Shown: positions 54,201-64,000 of the stretch, in pieces
How positions within the stretch are numbered: position 1 is the stretch's first letter
Layout of the letters: each line of letters begins with the position of its first letter
Program-made: the position numbers and the translations under genes
Assembly: GCA_036785325.1 (NCBI GenBank)
Contig: JAXIVH010000001.1
Span: 5,584,469-5,648,468 of the forward strand
DNA length: 64,000 bases
DNA from: Urophycis tenuis
Lineage: Eukaryota > Chordata > Actinopteri > Gadiformes > Phycidae
Reading direction: 5' to 3'
The notes under the pieces: generated by a model
Databases searched by the model: none
The model's input: only the letters and a program-made list of their open reading frames with translations
What the model was told of the DNA's origin: nothing

Positions 54201-57200
54201 GTGTGGTGTGTGTGTGTGTGGTGTGTGGTGTGTGTGTGTGTGTGTAGCGGACCAGAGCCAGCCCACAGTGAACACCAACCTGAAGAAGAGGTCTCTGTTT
54301 GTCCCGTACAGAGACTCGGTCCTCACCTGGCTCCTCAAAGACAGTCTCGGGGGAAACTCCAAGACCATCATGATCGCTAGTCAGTCTGCTCCACAGCCCA
54401 TTACTATACTACTGCTATACGACTACTGTACTACTAGTATACTAATACTACTACTACTGTAGTTCTACTATACTACTGTGCTACCATGATACTACTATTA
54501 TGCTACTGTACTACCACTAATACTGTACTACAATTATAATATTGTGCTACTACTAATACTGTACTACTACTATACTAATACTACTACTACTACTGTACTA
54601 CTACTGAGCTACCCCTCCAGACTCAGGCTGTGCCTACACTGTCCAGAGAGACTGACCACATTGTCCCGTGTGCTCCAGATGTTTCTCCAGCCGACGTGAA
54701 CTATGGTGAGACCCTTAGCACGCTGCGCTATGCTAACCGTGCTAAAAACATCATCAACCAGCCCACGGTGAACGAGGATGGACACGTCCGCCTGATCCGG
54801 GAGCTCCGTGCTGAGATCGCCAGACTCAAAGCTCTGCTGCTGCAGGGCAACCAGGTAACCATGGAGACGGCTGAAGTCCACGCCATGTCCTCATCACAGC
54901 AACAGTCTGTCCTATATTACAGTCAGCCTGTCTTCATCACAGCTACATCTGTCCTATACCACAGCCGGTCTGTCTTCATCAACGCTACAGTCTGTCTTAT
55001 ATCAATCAGTCTGTCTTTATCCCAGCTACAGATTATATAGTGCTATATAATGCTATATAATTGAATAGGAATGGGTTTAAACAGAGTGTATTTGTGTCTT
55101 GTCAGATTGCTCTTCTAGACTCTCCTACAGCTTTGAGCATGGAGGAGAAACTGCAGCAGAATGAAGCCCGGGTAACAACATCTTAAAAACGTTTACCTGG
55201 CATGCCTCCATGTCCCTGTTCAACACAGTGATGTCTTTATACAGCTTGTAAAGATGTGTTTTGTCCCTAGGTTCTGGAGCTGACCAAAGAATGGACCAAC
55301 AAGTGGAACGAAACCCAGAACATCCTCAAGGTGATCAAACATCTGAGAACAATCTAGACGTTCTGAGGCAAGCACCATGTGTGTTTACTGCTAGTCTAGT
55401 AACAGACTGGGGTGGTACTGGGCCGCTCCCAATAGAACCAATAGCAGACTGGTTCTTGTGGCTGTAGGAGGAGACCCTGGCCCTGAGGAAGGAGGGTATA
55501 GGTGTGGTCCTGGACTCTGAGCTTCCTCATCTCATCGGCATTGACGATGACCTTCTGAGTACTGGGATCATCCTGTACCACCTGAAGGTCAGAACCTCCA
55601 CCCAACCATCACCAGTACCTCCACCTCACCTCCACCCAACTCCAGTGACTGTTCTAATGTGTTCTCCTCATCAGGAGGGGAGGACATATGTCGGCCGTGA
55701 GGATGCCTCCAGCGAACAGGACATCAGTGAGTCTAAACCAGAACTAACAGTACTGTTATATGTAATGTTATAACAGTACCGATCCATGTTATGTGATAAC
55801 AGTACCGTGTCATGCTCGGTTATAACAGTACATCTGCATGTTATGTTATAACAGTGCTGTTGCATGTTGTAGCAGTACTGCTGCATGGTATGTTATAACA
55901 GTACAGCTTCATGCTCTGTTATAACAGTACTGCTGCATGTTATGTTTTGCTGCTGTATGCTATAACAGTACAGCTTCATGTTCTGTTATAAGAGTACTCC
56001 TACTGTGGTGTTCTAATATAACAGAGTACATGTTATAAAATAGCTGAGTGTGACCAAACCCTTTAATTACTCATCAGCCAGACAGACTGCCTAATCAGCA
56101 CTTGGCTAGCTAAGCCAAACCTTTTAGAAAGGCTGCGTGTCTCTTCAATGTGATTAACTATGTGTTTAATGGGTTCCGGGTGTATGTCTCAGGTTGTATC
56201 GGGTCCTTCTCTTACTGAGCAGCTGAAGGTCTGTGGTGCTGGAGTACACACAGTTATGTATGTAAAGCTAGACAACGTAGTATGTACTGTGATCCAAGAG
56301 CACGAGATGTGAACACAAGAGTACCCTATGGCCCTCTGGTTGTTCCTGCTGTAGTGATCTCCATAGTTACGGCCCTCTGGTTGCTCCTGCTGTCGTAGTC
56401 TCCGTGTTTATGGAGATCCCTCTGCTGTAGTGATCCTGTAGTGCAGTGGTTCTCAAACTTTCAATACTGAGTACCACCTGAGAAACTATTCAGCTGTCCA
56501 AGTACCCCCATGATGACCGATTTTAAAATATAGCCATATATGCCTTCTCAATTAGCTTTAAACACACAGGAGACACGTTTATTCCTTATTGTGGTCATTT
56601 ATTGTTACCTACATGCTACTAATCATGCTTTGTTGCACGTTTGCAACAAATATTTAAAAGACAGAATTTTAATTATCTCAAGCTACATATTTCGTTTGAA
56701 ACGTTGTATTTATAATGCAATGTATTTTTCCGATTTAAAAAAAAAAATTAAGTGAAAATGTGTCAAATCAAAACATCCCCTGCGTACCACCAGAGAGTGC
56801 TCCAGTACCACTGGTGGTACGCGTACCACCGTTTGCGCACGACTGCTGTAGTGGTTTCCGTGGTAACTAGTCCTCTTGTTGTGGTTGTAGTCCTTCACTG
56901 TAGTGATCTCCATGATAACGGCCCTCTTGTCCGTCATGCTGCTGTGGTCTCCATGAGGTCTCCACAGAGACTGCTCTGCTGTAGTGGTGTCCGTGGTAAC
57001 TATAGTCCTTTTCTTTGGGTTGTAGTCCTCCACGGTCTGGACCTGGAGAGTGAACACTGTGTGTTTGAGAACCAGAGCGGCCAGGTGACCCTGGTCCCGC
57101 TGGGCAGCTCCCAGTGCTCTGTCAACGGGCTGCCAGCCTCCCAGCCGATCCCCCTCAACCAGGGTGAGTTAGCTACAGCAAGCTGTACACACAACACAGT

Positions 57201-60200
57201 AGGAGTGTTGTAAACAACACAGTAGGAATGTTGTAGATCAACACAAAGAAGCTGAAAAGTTGCCAATTATAATCACCAAGATATATATGTACTAATAGGT
57301 GTATTACACTTTACCTAATGTGTGATAAACTGAATTGAACTAAATGTGTTTTGGTTGGTATTTGGTTCAATATGGTTAAACCAGTATATAGCAGAGAACT
57401 AGTCTATGGAGCTGCTCTTTAAGCACCAAGCTTGCAGGTTAAACTCTCCTTTCCCTGATTGGCTGGTTGTGCAGGTGCTGTGATCCTATTGGGTAGGACC
57501 AACATGTTCCGCTTCAACCACCCTAAAGAGGCCGCCAAACTACGAGAGAAACGCAAGGTAATCCTTACTGGGACCTGGTCCTACTAAACCACACTGGGAC
57601 CTGGTCCTACTAATTCTTACTGGGACCTGGTTCTACTAAACCACACTGGGACCTGGTTCTTCTAAACCACACTGGGACCTGGTCCTACTAAACCACACTG
57701 ATACTTAGTTCTACTTACGACCTGGGGGTGGTGTTGATTGTTCTTCCAGAGTGGTCTCCTCTCCACCTTCAGCCTGTCCATGTCGGATCTGTCCCAGTCC
57801 TGCGAGAACCTCTCCACCATCATGCTCTACAACCCAGGGTGTGTGTGTGTGTGTGTGTGTGGTTGCAGCAGCTGTGTGTTAGGTTGTAACTCGGTTTGTA
57901 ACTAAAGGGGCGGCAGTCGATCCACACCTCCAACCATCTACTTGTCGAACCTCATAAATGTACTGATTGTAAGTTGCTTTGGACAAAAGCGTCTGCTAAA
58001 TGCCCTAAATGTTAAGGCATTACTAAGTCCTTAGTGACCACTAGTTCATTTCACTTTACTAAATTCAGTTGCACCACTAATTCATAAGTAATGTCCTGGT
58101 AAGAACTTAGGACATTACTTACCCATTAATTACTAAGTTCTTACTAGTAATGGGTAATGGGCTTATTAGTAATGGGTACTTACTCATTACTAACTACTAA
58201 CTTAGTAGTCGGTAAATGATGTCCTTACTAGTAAGAACTCAGTAATGTACACCAAGCAGCTGGTTGTCGCCACAGCATGACTACAAGTTGTACAAATACT
58301 AGTTATACGGCTTATACTAGCTGTACTAGACTAGACTATCCATGCACACACGCACGCACACGTGTGTTTGTGCGTGTGTATGACTCTGAATCTGTGATTG
58401 CGTGTGTATATTATAGTGTATGATTGTGTGTATATATTATAGTGTTTTATTGTGTGCTCTATGACTGAACTGAATGGTGTGTTCAGGTTGGAGTTTGAAC
58501 GCCAGCAGAGAGAAGAGCTGGAAAAACTGGAGCGCAAGAGGTAGAGTAATGATATCATAATATCATAATACATGATATTCTATAATGCATATATAATGTA
58601 ATATATGATGAGTATATTATATGTCATATTAAATAATGTATATAACATGTATAATATATAATGTATATATTATATAATGTATATAATGTGTACTATAGGA
58701 GGCTGATCTCTGAAATGGAGGTGCGGCAGCAGACAGAGAAGGAGCAGCTGCAGCGTCTCCAGCAGGAGGTGGAGAGTCAGAGGAAGGAGTCCGAGGAGGT
58801 GCAGCAGAGGATCCTGCAGCAGGAGGAGCGTCTGCAACTCCGCAGCCTTGCCATCGAGAGCCACCTGCGCCTCCTCCTGTCCCAGAGGGAGCGCTCCTCC
58901 GATGGTCAGGAGGCCAAGCCCCAAGGAGCAGAGGAGGAGCAGACTGAGATCTACCGGGAGCTGGAGCATCTCCAATGGGAGCGGGAGGAGCAGGCGGCGT
59001 GGCTGCAGGGGGAGCTGCGGCGGCTGGAGGAGCAGGAGGAGGAGCAGCTGCTCCTGGTGGGCCGGCTGGGAGAGGAGCTGAGGGATAAGAGGCAGGCAGC
59101 CGCCCTGCTCCTTCCCCCCCAAGACTTCTGTAGGCAGGAGGAGGAGCACCGCTGCCTCACCGAGATACGGGAGGTGCTGCTCCGCGCCAAGGAAGCCGGG
59201 GGCCAGGAGGAGGTACCAGGAGGGATGAACAGGGAAGCACAGGATGCCCAGGCACGCTATCGCCGCTTCAAGGAGGCGCAAGTCAAGGAGCTGACAGAAC
59301 TGGAGGAGGACCTGCGGAAACAGAAGGAGAAGCTAGAGGAGGAGGAGAGGATGGTATCTCTTGGCCAGAAGGAGTCAGAGGAGGAGGGGGATGAGGAGCG
59401 GGTGCAGTACAAGAAGAGCCAGCTGGCCAGTCTGGCCCGTGACCGCCTGCGGCTCCTTCAGGAGGAGAGACACAATGCCCTGGAGCTCCTCCAGGGCTCC
59501 TTCTCCTCTGTAACCAATGGCAACGCGGGTGCGGTTACCGAGGGCAACCTGGGTCCAGGGGGGGGCAGGCTGGATGACACACTGTACGCAGTGGAGAAGG
59601 AGCTGGAGGAGAAGGAGGAGCGCATGCTCCTCCTCCGCCACAGCGAACAGGAGCTGCGGCAGCTGCAGGAAACATACGAGTTTGCGGCCAATGTGGCGCG
59701 GCAGGAGGAGAAGGTCATAATGAAGGAGAAGGAGATCCTGCAGAATAAGGAGGTGCAGCAGAAGGAGGCCATGGAGCAGGCTGTGTCCCGGCTGGAGTTG
59801 AGGCGCTGGACCCTCCATCGCAGCCTCTCTCAGGAGCCACGGGATGAGGAGCAGGAGGAGGAGGAGGAATTGCATCAGAGGAGTGGAGCCCCTGGGACAG
59901 AGGAGGAGCAAGAGAGGTAAAGCATGAGGAGGTCTCCAATATTACTGTAGTGGGTCGGAAGAGAACTTTAAAGTTAGGAGAACCTTAAAGTAAGGAGAAC
60001 CTGAGAGTTAAGAGAACCTGAGAGTTAAGGGAACCTGAGAGTTGGGGGAATTGGGAGATAGGAGAACCGTGAGGGGCACTCTATGCTTTACCTTTTTCAC
60101 ACTTCTGTGGACCCCACATCCCACCCAGCAGGGGGTGTTTGATGTCGATCCTGTTTCCCTGCAGGGCGGAGCAGGAGGCGCAGGAGGAGCAGCAGCAGGA

Positions 60201-63200
60201 GATGCCCTTTTGTGACGACAGGTACCCCTCTGTACTCTGACCTCTAACCTCTGACAATGAAGGCCACAATGAATATTTATTATGGTGTGTGTGTGTGTGT
60301 AGGATAAAGGCCTACATCGAGCAGGAGGTGCAGAGGAGGTTGAAGAGACTGAACCCCAACATGGAGAGCAGCATGGTGCCGTCTCCATCCTACGAGTCTG
60401 AGCAGGTAGGACACTCCCCACCTGCTCCTCATGACATGAGCCTCCTGCAGGTAGGACTCTCCTCCTGTGAAACTCATACATGCAATTTGGATACAAATGT
60501 CTATTAGATCACCATAGATTAGATTAGCCTCAAATAAGTCTTCATGCTGAGTTAGTCTTTTAGGTAGCCTGCTTCCCTTAAGTCCTCATGCTGAGTTAGT
60601 TTTTTAGGTAGCCTGCTTCCCTTAAGTCCTCATGCTGAGTTAGTTGTTTAGGTAGCCTGCTCCCCCTTAAGTCCTCATACTGAGTGTGGTTACCAGGACG
60701 TGGACGTGCAGCAGAACCATCTCAGCAACAGGAAGCTCCAACACAAGGTGAGCTGGAGGTCTTCAATCAGACGCTTCTCACCACACCTGGAGCTCCTTCA
60801 TCACAGCCCTGTCACTTTGTTCTGATGTTTAATCACCTTTCAATGAATGGCCACCTGTGTCCCCCACGGGTGGGATGCTGGTTAGCGCTCACAAACCACT
60901 TCAAAATTAACTTGTTGGTTACGTCACACGTGGGTGTGTCCATCCAGGTCATCACACCTGGACACGACATCGTCCATCTCACTTGTAGACTGAAATGCTG
61001 TAATCTATATCCACCTGAACAGAACCTCCATCCAAATCAAGCAGCCCTGTAAAGAGAACTTTCAAAGCCGTCTTTCATTTAATTTCTCCTCGGAATGCTC
61101 ACTTAATTTGCATGCTAACTCTTCGCACCGCTAATTTCCCCGATCGCCACCGCCAGCTCCCGAGTGATGGAGGAGGGCGTAGCGCGGGCGGAGGAGGGCT
61201 GGTGGCTACACTCTGGTCATCAACCTCCTCCCTCTGCTCCTAGAACCCCACAGAGTGGACGGCCGGTTCCCCCCATGCCCGCTCAGAACCCCCTCTCAGG
61301 ACCCGCCCCTCTGCAGGGCACCGTGATGGGCCCACAAGCACCGCCTGGTACCGGACCAGAGACGGCCTCCCAGACTGGTCTAGAGATGGCCTCCAAACCA
61401 AACGGTGCAGCGAGGCGCTTACGGATCTGGACCCTGGCCAGACGGCGCGGGCCGGTGGGGGGGAAGAAGAACGCCTTTATAACCGGCCCGTCTGGCTGAA
61501 CGGGAACCACGAGGTCCGAACACGCGACCCCGGCCCGGCGTCCCGGGAGCCTTCGTGCGGCCAGGTGACCCACGAGCCCACCCGTCCACAAGGCAGAGCG
61601 GAGCCCTGCGGGCGGAGCGGCGGGCGGAGCGGCGGGCTGAGCCGCGTGGCGGGGGGGCTGACGGAGGCCTGCCGCACCGCGGGCCGGCTGCTCTGGGCCA
61701 GGACCCTGCTGGGGAAGGAGACCGCAGCCGACATCACGGGCCTGTTGTCCCGGTACGTCCCCGCCTTGTCTGCAGGGGTTCCTCCGATGAAGACGTCCGA
61801 GCCCGGCCCTCAGCCGGACCCCAGCCCTCGGGGAGAGCGAGTGTGTTTGGTGGATCTGTCCGCGGGGGGCCTCCTCCACCCGGGCTCCACGGCGCCGGGC
61901 TCTGTGTCGTCCAGCAGAACCCAGGAGCAGCCTGAGATGTTCCTCCAGAGGATGATACGGCTCCCGGCGGCCTTGGCCCTTCTGCATGCCGGCTCCGCCC
62001 AGAAAACCGGCACTCTGCTGGACCCTCTGGTACCAGAGACACAAGGAGATGCTCTGCTGGGCTCCTTCTGGCTGAACGCTGCCAACCGCAATCAGCCTGA
62101 GCCACGAGCCGCATGCCTGCTCCTGTTTGAGAAGGACGTTTACGTAGTTTCTGTGTTGGCGGGTCAAGACGGGGACCAGGAGTGCCTGGACGTGTTCCAC
62201 CAACTCCGTCTGGAGGACCTCAGGGAGATCCAGCTGTCCCTGGCTGGTCAGCATGTCAGGCTGCTAGGCTGCAGGGAGGACTCTGTGCTGGCCGTGTTCA
62301 CCTACAGCCAGGAGATGAGCCAGGAGCTCTGCAGAGCCCTGCTGCAGCGTCTGCTTTCTGGACCCGATCTAGAAGAGGCCCTGCGGCACCCGCTACTCCA
62401 CCACGACCTCATGGGACTCTCTCTGGACTGGACGGCCAGCGTTCCAGACCTGGTTCTGGGCAGCGGTCTGCGCCTCACCTCGCGCTTCAAACGGGTCCTT
62501 GCCGACCTGCTGTACGTCGTCCACGGCAACATGGAGGGTCCGGACCGGCCCTTGCTGGCCCACGTCGCCCCCCTGCTGTTCACCAGTGTCCAGGCGGAGG
62601 GGAGGGGTGTGGTCCAGCTGCTGCTCACTGACACCCACCTGGCTCTGATGCTGCAGGATGGAGTCTTCCACCCGGCGCCGCGGGGGCCCAGCCCGCCCCC
62701 CCTACAACCCCAGTTTCGGGGTGTAGCTGTGCGGCCGCGGGCGCGGGTGAGTTGTGTGCTGGTGGGGCAGGCCGACGGCTGCCTGGGGGTGGAGGTGGTG
62801 TTTGGAGGTGAAGACCCCCACGACTCCTGGGAGCTGACGTTCGGACGCACGCCGGACGCCCTAGTCCTGGTCCAGCAGCTCTGCTCCTCATGTTGAGGAC
62901 CGGGTGGAGGTCTGGCCCGCCTCAACGCAGGGTGGTGCTGCTGATCAGTCTCTGCGGCATGGAAGCTTCCAGAGAGCCAAGTGCTCTGAAGGCACCCTGC
63001 TGCCTCAAACCTCCACCCTGATGCCTCAAACCTCCACCCTGCTGACTCAAACCTCCACCCTGCTGCTACCTCAAACCACCACCCTGGTTCAGACTTTGAA
63101 CTGAAACCAGTGGTGCAATGCTGCTGTTTCAAAACCGCAACAGGAAGTGATGTCGTCGCCACGGTGATGATGAAGCTACTGGATCTCACAAGGGAATTGA

Positions 63201-64000
63201 ATTGTGTCATCATATTTATGAATCCATATTTATTCAGCTTGTGGACTTTCAAGGAACAAGGTTGACTTTCTCTAATACCACCATTCCATCGAGAGTGTTT
63301 CCTCATGTCTATGAGAATAATGTCATTATAAAGTATCTACATATAAGTATGATATATATATCATGAATTATTTAATAAAAGTGACTCGATGACACTTTGG
63401 TTTTTGGAATTTGTTTCTTCTGTCATCAAAACCAATCAATCAATCAATCAATTAATCTTAATTCTTGTTAATTTATAAGAAACTGCTTCCCCTCTCCACC
63501 TTCCCCTTGGTCTCTATTCTCCTCCTCCTCCTGTCGTGGTGACCTCATGGTAGTGTGTGTCCACTGCGGCCCCCGGCAGCCCCTCGCTCCCCGAGGGGGC
63601 CCTACAGGTGAGCGTACCTCGCTACCTGCTGCGTGGACAGGGCAAGGACGAGCACTTTGAGTATGAAGTGAAGGTGAGTTCTATAGAGCTGTTTAGATGT
63701 GTCTAGGTGGCTGCATTAGATAGATATAGATGGATATCTATTGAGTTGGATTCATACAGATGATATACAGTATATATGATCTAATCCTAGATCACTGCAG
63801 GCGGGGAGACGTGGACGGTCTTCAGGAGGTACAGTCGCTTCCGGGAGATGCACAGGAGCCTGAGGTTGAAGTACCCTGAGGTGAGGACCCTGCTACACTG
63901 CTCTTAGGACACCCTGTACCCCACCTGGTTCCCCACCCTGCTCCTCTCCACCTGCTGAATGCTGACCTGATGTTTGTGTTTGATGGACTGCAGCTTGCCG
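49467..64000 (+). CDS. kif16b: Kinesin family member 16B (partial at the right edge)
   Basis: Exons: 49467-49513, 50756-50825, 51132-51245, 51590-51706, 52842-52939, 53263-53372, 53495-53637, 53783-53951, 54248-54379, 54679-54854, 55106-55171, 55271-55330, 55468-55587, 55675-55726, 57026-57163, 57475-57557, 57750-57838, 58487-58540, 58699-59916, 60165-60221, 60303-60405, 60697-60747, 63554-63673, 63791-63880 and 63994 onward. All phases agree; 1089 residues precede the last three. This plus-end motor carries early endosomes. Motor: P-loop GQTGSGKS, switch I SSRSHAIF, switch II DLAGSE. An FHA domain (GREDASSEQD...ESEHCVFEN) follows at about 475-565, then a Glu-rich coiled coil (exon 19, about 613-1018). 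The PX lipid-binding domain begins VSVPRYLLRGQGKDEHFEYE and RRYSRFREMH and is cut by the window end. It is divergent from snrpb2. Confidence 0.95.
50323..50601 (+). mobile_element. tRNA-derived SINE, copy 2
   Basis: Same family as 47630-47922, with a better preserved box B (gattcgaaccccgacc) and the (CTT)n tail. It lies in kif16b intron 1 in the sense orientation. Confidence 0.9.
52128..52245. repeat. Tandem duplication with (TGTC)n in kif16b intron 4
   Basis: Two copies of a ~60-bp unit, each (TGTC)n followed by tgctgggacggtctgtcaaac. Confidence 0.9.
53702..53782. repeat. (TC)n and C-run forming the kif16b exon-8 acceptor
   Basis: About 58 bases of TC followed by about 18 C and then ag; exon 8 starts at 53783. 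The whole pyrimidine tract of this acceptor is a microsatellite. Confidence 0.95.
54150..54246. repeat. (TG)n microsatellite before kif16b exon 9
   Basis: A TG tract, interrupted by gtgtggtg, runs directly into the tag acceptor at 54247. Confidence 0.95.
54400..54612. repeat. (CTA)n-rich tract in kif16b intron 9
   Basis: Degenerate actactgtactactactata-type repeat filling most of the intron. Confidence 0.85.
55740..56035. repeat. ~32-bp tandem repeat in kif16b intron 14
   Basis: Eight or nine copies of tgttataacagtaccgntgc plus atgttatgt variants begin directly after the exon-14 donor (55727). Confidence 0.9.
56436..56853. mobile_element. hAT-type MITE with perfect 8-bp target duplication
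   Basis: The element spans 56444-56845 (402 bp). Its ends are CAGTGGTTCTCAAAC and GTTTGCGCACGACTG (imperfect inverted repeats). The flanking ctgtagtg (56436-56443 and 56846-56853) is identical. It lies in kif16b intron 14. Confidence 0.92.
58018..58262. repeat. Imperfect repeats around acttactaagt / ttactagtaatgg
   Basis: Inverted and direct copies of short tacta/agtaa words in kif16b intron 17, following a retroposon 3' core fragment at 57965-58015. Confidence 0.7.
60530..60685. repeat. ~44-bp tandem repeat in kif16b intron 21
   Basis: Three copies of ttaagtcctcatgctgagtt plus agttttttaggtagcctgcttccc. Confidence 0.92.
61244..62896 (+). CDS. kif16b: Candidate alternative terminal exon of kif16b (PX-less isoform)
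   Basis: A stop-free frame runs from an acceptor (cctctgctcctag, exon start 61244) to TGA at 62894-62896, 550 residues. It is in phase with exon 22 (60747, phase 0), which also joins the PX exon at 63554. AATAAA at 63374-63379 supplies a poly(A) signal. The first ~170 residues are Arg/Gly/Pro-rich. The rest alternates hydrophobic strands and helices. Two segments look PH-like to me: ACLLLFEKDVYVVSVLAG through ELCRALLQRLL, and GVVQLLLTDTHLALML through LVLVQQLCSSC. Codon use is GC-rich and ORF-like over its length. The isoform would have 1639 residues and lack PX. It could instead be a separate short gene; I see no convincing own start. I cannot name the domain. Confidence 0.6.
   Translation, partial: NPTEWTAGSPHARSEPPLRTRPSAGHRDGPTSTAWYRTRDGLPDWSRDGLQTKRCSEALTDLDPGQTARAGGGEEERLYNRPVWLNGNHEVRTRDPGPASREPSCGQVTHEPTRPQGRAEPCGRSGGRSGGLSRVAGGLTEACRTAGRLLWARTLLGKETAADITGLLSRYVPALSAGVPPMKTSEPGPQPDPSPRGERVCLVDLSAGGLLHPGSTAPGSVSSSRTQEQPEMFLQRMIRLPAALALLHAGSAQKTGTLLDPLVPETQGDALLGSFWLNAANRNQPEPRAACLLLFEKDVYVVSVLAGQDGDQECLDVFHQLRLEDLREIQLSLAGQHVRLLGCREDSVLAVFTYSQEMSQELCRALLQRLLSGPDLEEALRHPLLHHDLMGLSLDWTASVPDLVLGSGLRLTSRFKRVLADLLYVVHGNMEGPDRPLLAHVAPLLFTSVQAEGRGVVQLLLTDTHLALMLQDGVFHPAPRGPSPPPLQPQFRGVAVRPRARVSCVLVGQADGCLGVEVVFGGEDPHDSWELTFGRTPDALVLVQQLCSSC
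62897..63553. other. 3'UTR of the alternative terminal exon and kif16b intron
   Basis: Positions 62990-63090 hold an 18-21-bp repeat (ctgcctcaaacctccaccct). The AATAAA at 63374 precedes a T-rich GTTTTTGGAATTTG stretch of the kind found downstream of cleavage sites. (CAAT)n lies at 63435-63452. No PX exon occurs before 63554. Confidence 0.5.

Noticed and set aside
58670..59911. Leucine-rich minus-strand frames of 203 and 178 codons
   Set aside because: They are antisense shadows of the Glu/Gln-rich coiled-coil exon 19 (GAG/CAG read backward as CTC/CTG).
61283..63306. Long minus-strand frames (323 and 334 codons)
   Set aside because: They mirror the GC-rich plus-strand kif16b tail exon; no domains, and the composition is explained by the opposite strand.

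Overview
The window is nuclear DNA of a ray-finned (teleost) fish. The evidence is intron-split vertebrate genes with GT-AG junctions, very dense dinucleotide microsatellites and minisatellites, fish-type L2/CR1 LINE remnants, tRNA-derived SINEs, and hAT, Harbinger and TTAA-target DNA elements. The microsatellite load resembles cod-like fishes, but I cannot fix the species from sequence alone.

Left part (1-29 kb). A possible 3' end of an upstream gene sits at the very edge. At 2.3-4.9 kb lies a broken or low-quality gene encoding two fish-type zinc-finger blocks and a C-terminal segment like that of PWWP3A/MUM1 proteins. About 4.6 kb of transposon debris follows, including a remarkable 827-bp fold-back element. 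Next is a complete steroid 5-alpha-reductase gene (srd5a2, + strand, 9820-14117). Facing it is a 12-exon gene (- strand, 17409-26618) for a type I membrane protein with two cysteine-less Ig-like domains and a proline-rich tail. Its last intron is filled by a dead LINE, and another intron carries a minisatellite split by a second fold-back element.

Middle (29-45 kb). Complete genes for calcineurin B (ppp3r1, -), cannabinoid-receptor-interacting protein (cnrip1, -), an F-box protein (fbxo48, -) and the DNA-break-repair factor aplf (+) keep an order close to that on human 2p14. fbxo48 and aplf are divergent, and a truncated Harbinger transposon lies directly upstream of fbxo48.

Right (45-64 kb). 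snrpb2 (-), a U2 snRNP protein gene, is divergent from kif16b (+), the endosomal kinesin with a PX tail. kif16b runs off the right edge inside its PX domain.

Unusual points: (1) a 1653-nt phase-compatible alternative terminal exon in kif16b that would replace the PX domain with about 550 residues containing two PH-like segments; (2) aplf intron 3, a 1065-bp minisatellite, is stop-free, a multiple of three and in frame with both flanking exons, so it behaves like an exitron; (3) the exon-4 splice donor of srd5a2 has been tandemly copied about twenty times; (4) a coding nonapeptide repeat in aplf exon 6, followed by a probable GC-AG intron; (5) two near-perfect inverted-repeat elements with TTAA target sites, one with its pre-insertion target still readable in the host minisatellite. 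All functional calls are from reading the sequence and from memory of protein families; no search was run.
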